53,833 bases of DNA from Cytidiella melzeri (lineage: Eukaryota; Basidiomycota; Agaricomycetes; Polyporales; Irpicaceae), in NCBI GenBank assembly GCA_022592445.1, contig JABYQR010000306.1:1-53833 (forward strand), read 5' to 3'. A program made the position numbers and the translations under genes. Below are positions 42,723 through 51,227 of this stretch, one piece after another; the first letter of the stretch is position 1, and each line of letters opens with the position of its first letter. The notes under the pieces are model-generated. The model had not been told where the DNA came from. It did no database searches and worked only from the letters and a program-made list of their open reading frames with translations.

Positions 42723-44546
42723 ATGACAGTAAGAGCTAAAACATCCCTCCCCTGCTACGGAACGCCACACCTTTTCTACAAGAAGAAACGAGACGTCTAT
42801 CTTGACCAAGACAACGAGTGGGAGCATTGTACAGCTGACATTTGTCCCAATCGTGAACTAGCAAAACAAACAGTAAGACCGCCACACCCAGACTTTGAAG
42901 TTGTGGACGTTGCCCAAGTTGAGCGACACTTGCGAGAAGCCAGAAGACGTGACAAGAGACAAGCAGAAGTACCATCTGCTAGTAACAAACCACCGCTATT
43001 GTAGAAGAACTTACAGTAGCACCAAAGCCAACAATGAGTACCCCTGAGGAAGCAATACAACCCGAAGGTACTGGGCAAACAGAAGGTACCCAAGCACCAA
43101 GGACTGGAAGAGAACAAAGGCCAGTTACACCATTCACTACCTCTGATGACGACAACTCTTCAGCACCAGACCCCTCTTTCAACCCTATGATAGGGAAGGT
43201 CATGAGAAACGGATACAATCAGACCCTTTTGGCCCCGAGTACCCCTTTGACAGATACTCCGACGCCCCAACCAATGACCGAGCACCACCTGACAGTGAGT
43301 GGGAGAAGCTCAAACTCCGAGATCCCCAAGACTTTGATGGCAGGGCCGAGAAGTTTGACAAATGGTGGACCAACATGTTGATGTACATTAATATGCAGCC
43401 CAAGTGATTTGCTCTAGCCATACACAAGATTGTTTGCGTACTCAGCTACATGAACGGAGGAACAGCTGGACCATGGGCTATGCTGAAGAAGGAACAATAC
43501 CTGATGGAAGATTTCCCACATTGGAGAGAATTCTGCGATGAAGTGTTGATGTTCTTCCAGGACAAAAGACTTAGAGAACAAGCATTAGCCAAGCTTGAAA
43601 GAGCAAATCAGGGTTCGAGAACAGTCCAAGAATACAACAACAATTTTTCCGTATTGCTGGGCCAATACAGCGAGAACCGGGACAAAACAGTGGTAATGGC
43701 TTGGTACAAGCACGGACTCAAGTGGAGCATCCTTTATGCCCTCCATAACCTACACCATCAACCGGAGAACCTCGGAGAAATGATGATAGAAGCACTCCAG
43801 CTAGAAAGGAACCAACAACTCCTGACGCTCGATCTGGCTGCTCATAATGGCCGTGGCAGGAGTGAGGGGGGAATTCAGTCTACCCGAACCCCCTACTCCA
43901 ACAACAGCCAAGCCACCACAAGAGTTATGAACGCAGCAGATTGTGAGCATCACTTCAGAGACAGCCTGTGCTTCAGGTGCCATCAGCCTGGTCACAAAGC
44001 TAACAATCTCTCCTTCCATCCTGACTATAGGCCAAACCCACGCGCGCGACCTCGAGCGCAGAACCCGCCGCCTGCACTCCGAGCTGCAACAATGGTTGAA
44101 GGAGAAAGATCAGGCGCCAGCACTTTGGAAGCGAGAGGGGAGGAGGTTGGTCAGGAGGACACCACAGGAGTTATACGTCGCATGCGTGGCAGCGTGGCGG
44201 GCGATTCAAGCGAGACGTTTGGAGCTCTTGAAGAGTTACATTGTCGACACAATGGAGGGGGAACCCTGCAAGTTCTTGGGTCCGGCCGAGCACAGGAATG
44301 GGGTCTTTATGACCAAAAAAATCAGGAGGCGGTATACATGACGGAATGGAGAACCATGGCCTTTACAGGGCCGGATATGATAGATTGGGCCAACGACTCG
44401 TACTGGATAAGTTTGGCGGCGCATAAACAGGAGGATGTAGGGGTGACCCAGGAGGAAGTGGAGAGGTGTCTCAACTTAGAGTGGGTAGGGCCGCCCCTCT
44501 TCCGGGTCCAAGAATGGCAGGACGGAATACTGAAACTCGGCTGAAT
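42723..44546 (+). pseudogene. gag: Family J gag, frameshifted
   Basis: ATG at 42723 opens LPCYGTPHLFYKKKRDVYLD and WEHCTADICPNRELAKQ, the CPNR segment. A shift near 43005 leads to PTMSTPEEAIQ. Another near 43300 leads to the capsid (PQDFDGRAEKFDKWWTNMLM, FPHWREFCDEVLMFFQDKRL, ALAKLERANQGSRTVQEYNN). The zinc knuckle reads CFRCHQPGHKANNL, with the last Cys changed. After about 44040 the best frame is LERRTRRLHSELQQWLKEKD, a coiled coil, and later VTQEEVERCLNLEWVGPPLF. No protease or RT follows before the next LTR at 44647. Confidence 0.75.
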
Positions 44547-44646
44547 TTGGAAATAGTCTATAGGGCTGTAGCGGGGCTACCAGTTGAGGAGAGAGGCCTG
44601 TTTTTAGACAAACTTGAAGAAAGAGAGGGTTTTTAGTTTATCCTAC

Positions 44647-45353
44647 TGTCACAGATTTTCAATGTTTCTACAAGACTTGCCTTACCAGGCAACGGTATTA
44701 TTGGGAATATTTAGGCACTTATCCAGCGCTTATCCGGCGTCTATGTAGGCGCTTATCCAGCGCTTATCTGGCGCTTATCAGGCACTTATTCCGGCGCTTA
44801 TTCTCAGTGCCTATCAATTGATGCGCTGATGCGCCTCCTGTCTCTGATGCGCTCCTTTCCTTATCTGTGTATCACATGATAGAACTCTCTGGAACCTTGT
44901 GAAACATGCTGGAACTATGATGTCATAGTATAGAACATTCCATTAGATGATGTCATAGTCCTTAGAACCTTCTGGAAAAGTCTAGCCTTGTCTTAGAACA
45001 AGCTAGAACAAGTCTAGCCTTGGAGCTGGGTCATGGGGTCAGGTCATGGGGACAATTGCTATTGGTTGATTATTGAAGTGTCACCACTAGGGCATAGGGC
45101 ATGCTGAGTAAGGTAGATTACTTCGCTTACTCATGTAGGTATTAGGGGTCTTAGGGTAGTACCTGGGGTCCTCCCCTTCATGTATATATAGAGGCACTCC
45201 TGAGGGCATATCCCCTCAGTCTTATCCACTCTGTTGAACCAGGACTACTCAGTACCTACCGGTACTTTGCTCACCACCACTCATACTCTCTTTCTCATTA
45301 TCCCCCCCTCAAGTCTAACACTTATCTGGTGAACAATAACCTTAACTGTTACA
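44647..45353 (+). repeat. 5' LTR of family C element
   Basis: 707 bp, TGTCACAGATTT...TTAACTGTTACA. The last 330 bp recur at 33479-33806. The U3 part holds about seven degenerate 12-bp units of GGCGCTTATCCA type (44713-44809) and two TGATGTCATAGT motifs (about 44918-44975). The primer site follows directly, so this is a 5' LTR. The stretch 44547-44646 before it is an untranslated remnant of the family J unit. Confidence 0.85.
45183..45228 (+). promoter_or_regulatory. TATA box and presumed RNA start of family C LTR
   Basis: TATATATA (45183-45190); 35 bp downstream AGTCTTATCCA (45218-45228), the exact reverse complement of TGGATAAGACT at 45356-45366. Confidence 0.8.
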
Positions 45354-45355
45354 TT

Positions 45356-45366
45356 TGGATAAGACT
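45356..45366 (+). promoter_or_regulatory. Self-priming primer-binding site, family C
   Basis: TGGATAAGACT, 2 bp after the LTR. Compared with family J it has one extra A, and the RNA start motif has the matching extra T, so the pairing is kept. Confidence 0.8.
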
Positions 45367-45921
45367 GCCCCTACTCCCTCACGTCTCTGGATGTGCTGGA
45401 GGTTTTCTTCCCCTTTCTTCTAGGTCTTGTGCCTGTGCGTGGGCCCCTTACAAATCTAGATAGAGGTAGCCGGACCATAGGCTCTAAGTGGTAGTCGTGT
45501 CTAGGCCTTGCCTTGATGTGCACAACTTGAATCACCCTCTCGCCCGATACTCCTAGAGCTGATTAGAGCAGGGGTTGGCATTATGCCAACATGATGAAAG
45601 TGTGCCACCCCACAGGTGATAGTGGAGTCTGGTGTCAGATGCTCGTTATAAGAGCTAGACAACAGAACCAGAAACCCATGAGTGCCTAGGCACGAAGACG
45701 GGTAACTTGTTCTAGCCGGACTTAGGGTCAGTGAAATACTGATCCGCCAACCATTTGCTGCATGGGTGGAACCATGACAGAGATACTTTCACCACCGGAC
45801 CTGGAGAGAGAGTCCAGGCCGACGCCGGCACTACCCCACGCACACACATGACCTCTCCTTTATGGAGATTCTCGCACACCACTGAGCTGACAAGCTCATT
45901 ACACTTTGTCACACTGTCACC
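45367..45921. other. Family C leader
   Basis: 555 bp between primer site and ORF0. No convincing plus-strand ORF; a long minus-strand frame (46539-45712) is a shadow of ORF0 and leader. Confidence 0.5.
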
Positions 45922-46701
45922 ATGCCACTCTCCCGCTATGTCGCTGCTAAGACCAGCCGCAAGGCTCCCTACTCCATCCCCGTCCGCAATGAAGTCACTG
46001 GACTTCAAGAACACTTTGCAGTCTCCAAGGAGACTCTCAACAAGTTCAAAAACACCGGCAAGCCTTGCCGTGTCAAGTACCCAGACAACAAACCTCTCAT
46101 CAAGAGGATCGATCTTGAAGAGCAAGCTCGCACCACCATTGAGCATGAGGAGAATCAAGCTCGTATGAGACAGCTCTCTAGTCTCATGTCTCAGCGAAGT
46201 CTTCTCGATAGAATTGAGCAGCAGGAGAAGGAGAAAGCTGAAAAGCTCACTCTTCTTCAGCGAATCGAAGATTGAAACAGTTGCACTCATGTTCCCACTC
46301 CCACTCCTCTTCCCTCCAATCTCCATTTCCGTAAGACGAAGCTTATGCTTCGTCAACAGGAGTTCGAACCCATGATCACAGCAGCCTGTCAAAGGCTTGA
46401 GCCTGTGCTCAACAAGCTGAACGCCTCTTTCGCAAGTGGTGGCCAATCTTCGGATGCACGGCTCAACACTCGTCGCGAAAATGTTCAGTTGCTGATTGAT
46501 CGAGTCTACATGATAGAACAGTGGTTCAAGGAGAACCATACGGACAAGATGTCAAATAGGGAATGGAGAATGTTGAAAAAGGACTTAAAAAGTTTGGGTA
46601 GAATTAGTTTTGTGAACATACACCGGAGATGGGGTTACATCTTAGAGTTACTAGAAGGACTGTTCAAAATGAACGCCTTTGTATATGTGGAAATGGAATA
46701 A
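45922..46701 (+). pseudogene. ORF0 of family C, unknown protein upstream of gag
   Basis: One frame of 260 codons from ATG 45922 (PLSRYVAAKTSRKAPYSIPV) to TAA 46701, with a single in-frame TGA at 46273-46275. The middle has a charged helix (RSLLDRIEQQEKEKAEKLTL). The C-terminal domain NREWRMLKKDLKSLGRISFV matches the ORF0 domain of the A-type and B elements in order and spacing, although much diverged. It lies between LTR leader and gag like the others. A single stop in mid-ORF is also seen in family B. Confidence 0.7.
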
Positions 46702-46868
46702 AATGTATTGGCTGACAAGCCTTATTTAAATCGGTGACAACTTCCTGAAAAGGATTTAATGTGTGAAAATAACTCTGACAAGAGTTCAATGTGTGAAAAG
46801 TGGTGTTTCTCTTCTTCTACTAGAAATAGTATTTCGCTTGTCCTTTGCTAAATAAGAAATTAGAAGCA
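46702..46868. other. Spacer between ORF0 and gag, family C
   Basis: Contains two imperfect copies of a 38-bp unit (TTTAATGTGTGAAAA.. and TTCAATGTGTGAAAA..). No CPNR segment here, unlike in the B and J families and the gag fragment at 37116-38032. Confidence 0.45.
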
Positions 46869-48268
46869 ATGGCCACTCAATCCAACGCCGGATCCAGCGC
46901 TGCCCCCGCTGCTGCCAACCTCACCCACTCGGTTCTCTTTGGGAAAATTACACTGATTGTCTACAACCCTTCAGTCAAGAACTTTGAGCAGCACATATTC
47001 CACAACCTCAACATAGCCCAAGGGGCCTTCATCCGCACAGTTGAGGGAGAAGCAACTACGACCATTGTTCACAACATGATGAACCAGATGGTTCTCATAT
47101 GGAACAATCAGCTGTTGTTGGAGGAGAATTACCTCCAGCAATACATTGATAAGGACGCTCAAGACCTCTACTGTCAATGTGCTGCAGACACACAAGTCCA
47201 GCGGATGGACACTGACCTCGACATGGTCAAGACGACGATCACAAATGTGGTCAATCAGATCAATCAGCTTCCCTTGTCTCAAGGACAAGGAGGATCCTCG
47301 CGCCAGCCCAAGATTGGCGAACCCCCGGAGTTCAACGGTACCAATGGCAAGGTCAAGTTCAACGAGTGGTTGAACAAGATCTCTTTGTGGCTTTTCCACA
47401 AGAACGTTGCTACTGACAGGCAACATATTGCCGTCGCAATGAACCGGCTCTCAGGCGCGGCGGCTCAATACATGGAGCCATGGATCAAGAAGCTGACGAA
47501 GGGTCAGACGATTGGAACGTGGGAAGAGTTTGACAATGAGCTCAAGGTACAATACAGTCAACGGGACAACAAGGAGGGTTCTCGAAAGGAGCTCAATGCC
47601 TTGTTTAACAACACGGATCTGGCACATAAGAGCTTTGTCAAGTACGCGGAACGTTCCTGTGCGCTTGGAAGGCTTTCTGGATACAAGGACAACTTCCTTA
47701 TTCACAAACTCAAGCACGTCATCGAGAAGGACATGAGGCTCATCATGATTGGAAAGATGAAAAGCAAATTCCAACAACTTGGTCTCAGTTCCTTGACCTC
47801 TTGCTCGAAATCCACAAGAAGGTCTATCCAGAGAAAGCACAGGGCCAGATCTTTGCGGAGGAAAAAGATACGTCCACCCCTATGGAGGTGGACGCAGCGG
47901 ACAAGAAAAAGAAGAAGAACAACAAGTGGAACAAGGGCAAGGGCAAAGAGGTGAGCTCAACTGAAAAGTCGAAGAAGTTCTGCCACATCCATAAGTCAAA
48001 AGGACATAACACGGATGAATGCAACCTCAACAGCCTGAAGAAGAAGCCCGATGAGAAGAAGAAGGAGGTAAAGAAGGATGGCAAGTCTTCGGCGCTAAAG
48101 AAGATTCGGGCAGCAGATGCCGAGGACTCAGGAACAGACAGCGAGGCCGAGGCCCCTAAGGCTTCGTCGTCAAAAACAAAAAATGTCAATACCGCGCGCC
48201 TAGAATTGGCGGCTCATATCGGGAAGGTTCCAACGGAAGATGATGAACCTTCTGTTCGACTATATTAA
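46869..48268 (+). pseudogene. gag: Family C gag
   Basis: ATG at 46869 (MATQSNAGSSAAPAAAN). Capsid domain GEPPEFNGTNGKVKFNEWLN, then KISLWLFHKNV, MNRLSGAAAQYMEPWIKKLT, TWEEFDNELKVQYSQRDNKE. A one-base shift near 47780 leads to WSQFLDLLLEIHKKVYPEKA, a Lys-rich stretch and the zinc-binding motif CHIHKSKGHNTDEC (C-x2-H-x4-H-x4-C, the second Cys replaced by His). It ends at 48268. No protease follows: the sequence turns at once into a promoter-like region and the palindrome, so the pol part is lost. Confidence 0.82.
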
Positions 48269-48302
48269 ATTAGACGCTTAACGTACGAGCGCCGTAGTTA
48301 CT

Positions 48303-48310
48303 GTATATAA
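48303..48310 (+). promoter_or_regulatory. TATA-like box before the palindrome
   Basis: GTATATAAGAC lies just upstream of the left palindrome arm and before the gag-like ATG at 48491, as in an LTR or leader. The right arm lacks it because it is cut at 49547. No primer-site match is found for this unit. Confidence 0.4.
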
Positions 48311-48321
48311 GACTTACTCTG

Positions 48322-48923
48322 ATCAATGCAATGCAACGCACTTTTGATCCCCAACTCCCACTGTGTGATCCCTCCCAGTCTTGCTCTCTCAACACTTTCC
48401 TCTACTTTCATAGCCTTCTAACAGTTTATGAGCCCCGGATAAGCTCTTTACCTCACTCATACTACCTTCTGCACTCACTGTTCACCAGTTGATGAGCTCT
48501 GATCCCGCTGATCAGTCTCAACCTCGTCGTTCTACACGCAAAGGACACCAAACCGACTTTCTCAGAGGCATCATCCCTCATACCACATGCAGGAGACGTA
48601 CTCCTGTCTTCACTCCTACTCCTACTCCTCCTCCTGCTCCTACTCCTCCTTAAGACTCTTCGATGTCTTCTGCTTCTCGCGCTGGTACCCCAGGTCCTGC
48701 ACCTTCTGCTGCACCTTCCGACCACGCCCCCAACGTCCCTACTACCTCAGCTGTTGTCGACCAACCCACTGCCCGCATCACGGCATCACGACGAGTCTCA
48801 GCACCCCCCTCTGATCGCCGTCGCACTCCATTTGACACACTTTGCAACGACTTCGCCCGTCGTCACCCCACTAAACCATTGTCAGACAATAGCGAAGATC
48901 CTATGGACAACAACGAGGCGCAC
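48322..48923 (+). repeat. Left arm of 1.2-kb palindrome, with gag-like N-terminus
   Basis: About 600 bp, reverse complement of 48958-49547. It holds an ATG at 48491 followed by SSDPADQSQPRRSTRKGHQT, a TAA at 48651, then SSASRAGTPGPAPSA and DRRRTPFDTLCNDFARRHPT. The protein looks like a disordered gag N-terminus. The right arm has no stop there, so CAA to TAA has happened in this arm. Confidence 0.85.
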
Positions 48924-48957
48924 AATGGGCTCTGGGCAGTTCGCCCCTTCGCCTTTC

Positions 48958-49547
48958 GTGCACCTCGTTGTTGTCCATAGGATCTTCGCTATTGTCTGAC
49001 AATGGTTTAGTGGGGTGACGACGGGCGAAGTCGTTGCGAAGTGTGTCAAATGGAGTGCGACGGCGATCAGAGGGGGGTGCTGAGACTCGTCGTGATGCCG
49101 TGATGCGGGCAGTGGGTTGGTCGACAACAGCTGAGGTAGTAGAGACGTTGGGGGCGTGGTCGGAAGGTGCAGGACCTGGGGTACCAGCACGAGAAGCGGA
49201 AGACATCGAAGAGTCTTGAGGAGGAGTAGAAGCAGGAGGAGGAGCTGGAGTAGGAGTGAAGGCGGGGGTACGTCTCCTGCAAGTGGTACGAGGGATAGTG
49301 CCTCGAAGAATGTCGGTTTGGTGTTGTTCGCGCGTAGAACGACGAGGTTGAGACTGATCAGTGGGATCAGAGCTCATCAACTGGTGGAGAGTAAGTGCAG
49401 AAGGTAGTGTGAGTGAGGTAAAGAGCTTATCCGGGGCTCATAACCTGTTAGAAGGCTATGAAAGTAGAGGAAAGTGTTGAGAGAGCAAGACTGAGAGGGA
49501 TCACACAGTGGGAGTTGGGGATCAAAAGTGCGTGTTGTTGCATTGAT
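48958..49547 (-). repeat. Right arm of 1.2-kb palindrome, intact gag-like frame
   Basis: About 590 bp, separated from the left arm by a 34-bp single-copy spacer (48924-48957). The minus-strand frame from ATG 49377 is open through the arm and the spacer (to 48901). The outer end is set by the family A 5' LTR that inserted at 49548. Confidence 0.85.
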
Positions 49548-50307
49548 TGTCATGGATGGCCTGACTAGCCCTTAATTTTCGCAATTTACCTCTTGTTTTT
49601 ATCTGTAAAACTCCGGGCTACAACCTAGTTTCAATTCTCTCTGCATAAACTCCTTTGCACGTCTATTAAGCGCCCGTATCACGTGGCTTAGACGCTCCAC
49701 ACGGTCACATTACTTGCTACTACGTCACACTAGCATGTGACTTAGCTTAAGTAAGACCACATGGCTACAGACACATGGCTCAGCCCATAGCTAGGGTTTG
49801 ACGTCATAGATACCGTCCACATGGGCTCCTTATTGTTCTTTCCCTATTGTTCTCTTTATGGAAGGATGTTCTCACAGGTGTGGGAATGGAATACAATAGT
49901 TGGTCTCCTTTTAGATAGATTCTCTCACGGGTAGAGTTCTTGGCAAGGTCTAGACAATAGCTATTGTTCTCCTTTAGGTAGTCCTTTTGTTCTTCGTTCA
50001 CACGGCTTCTTGCAAAGCCTGCCCTCAACATGGTCTGTGCGCAGGTCCCTGAAGTCTATATATACTGCTACATGTACGCTCCTAGCCCCCCATCTCGACC
50101 TCTTGGTCTTTACTGGGCTAGGTAAGCAAACCCCCTCTGTACTACATAGCTGGTAGTACCCAATACTAACTTGGTCTTTACTGGGCTAGACAACTTGTAT
50201 AAAGTCTGATAGCTGGTGAGAGCACTGTGCTACACGCCTGCCACCACCTCCTCGTCGATATCCACTTCGTGTCCCTATCTGTCACGTCGAGCCTTGTCTC
50301 CGTGTCA
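49548..50307 (+). repeat. 5' LTR of a second family A element
   Basis: 760 bp, TGTCATGGATGG...CTCCGTGTCA. It is followed by the primer site and leader, so it is a 5' LTR; the 3' partner lies beyond the window. It matches the LTRs at 2923 and 24531 with few changes. It holds CTATTGTTC/ACAATAG motifs upstream of the TATA box, like the family B LTR. Confidence 0.95.
50057..50101 (+). promoter_or_regulatory. TATA box and presumed RNA start of family A LTR
   Basis: TATATATA (50057-50064); 35 bp downstream ATCTCGACCT (50092-50101), exact reverse complement of the primer site AGGTCGAGAT. Confidence 0.8.
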
Positions 50308-50309
50308 TT

Positions 50310-50319
50310 AGGTCGAGAT
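50310..50319 (+). promoter_or_regulatory. Self-priming primer-binding site, family A
   Basis: AGGTCGAGAT, 2 bp after the LTR. It differs from the family B site by G for A, and the RNA start motif differs by C for T, so a C-G pair replaces a U-A pair. Confidence 0.82.
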
Positions 50320-50453
50320 CGTTGTGAAACCCTGGGTTCCCCCATTCCCACCGTTTAAAAAAGTTTATTCCTGTTTGACGAGTACGTCTCCGGTCTTTTC
50401 ATACCGTTGAGCTACGCTTACGTCATCCGTTTCTACCCCCTGCGCGTTGTTTA

Positions 50454-51181
50454 GTGCCTAAAGACACGCGCCCCCGTTTCTCCAAGACCCTCCCCACCAC
50501 AGAGCCTCAGCTCAAGAGGAGTCTTCCACCATCTTTCCTTGACGCTCTCGCTGCCAAGCGTACGAGCGGTCAACCTCATCGCTGGTCTGACAAAGACCTC
50601 GTCAACGTCGCGAAGTACGTATCAAAGAAGCCGCCTGTCAAAGGCATCACCCTCACCGTCCCCTCTTACGAGGAAAATCGACAACTTCGCGCTTCTGCCC
50701 GAGCATACGGAGAACGTGCAGCCGAGAAACGTGCTCGCACTCTTGCTGAGCAACAAACTCACAAGCCGACTCTCGCTGAGCGACTGGCCAAACTTCCTCC
50801 GCCCACTCCGCTCCCGCTGCACCTAAACCGGTACTGATAGACTTCAAGAAGTTATCACCGGTTGACCTCATCGGCATCTTCAAGCCGAAGCTTACCGCTG
50901 TCCATACCCGCTTGCAAGCTTTAACAGAGCTACAAGAACTTCTCAACTGCGCAGACCCCGACCATCGTCGCGCGCTACTCCACCTCGTCAACAAAGTCAA
51001 TCGCTTCCTTAACCGACTTGACGAGCTCGCACCTGTCACAGCCGACCGCGAGTGGCAACTCCTAGACTGGGGTTGCAAAGCAATTGGGAAAGTCTCGTTT
51101 AAGCAGCTTCGCAAGAACTATAGCAAAGTTCTTGCGCAACTTAACGTAGTTAATAACGATAGCTACTTCGAGTGGATCTAG
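50454..51181 (+). pseudogene. ORF0 of family A, unknown protein upstream of gag
   Basis: N-terminal frame from 50454 (PKDTRPRFSKTLPTTEP, PHRWSDKDLVNVAKYVSKKP, RAAEKRARTLAEQQTHKPTL) runs to 50837. A one-base shift just before 50830 leads to PKPVLIDFKKLSPVDLIGIF, LQALTELQELLNCADPDHRR and the conserved C-terminal domain ADREWQLLDWGCKAIGKVSF, then YFEWI and TAG at 51179-51181. Family B ORF0 matches over both halves (KYTEKERKAIASYVGRRK against HRWSDKDLVNVAKYVSKK). The leader 50320-50453 holds the block GTTTAAAAAAGTTTATTCC. Confidence 0.78.
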
Positions 51182-51227
51182 ACAGTAATAATTGCATACA
51201 TTTCTCCTCCTCATCACCAAAGACAAC

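Noticed and set aside
45712..46539. Long minus-strand ORF of 275 codons
   Set aside because: It runs opposite to ORF0 of family C, which has conserved relatives; the minus frame has no recognisable motif.
48268..48490. A full LTR before the left palindrome arm
   Set aside because: There is a TATA-like box, but no second copy, no defined TG..CA ends and no primer-site match, so no LTR was called.
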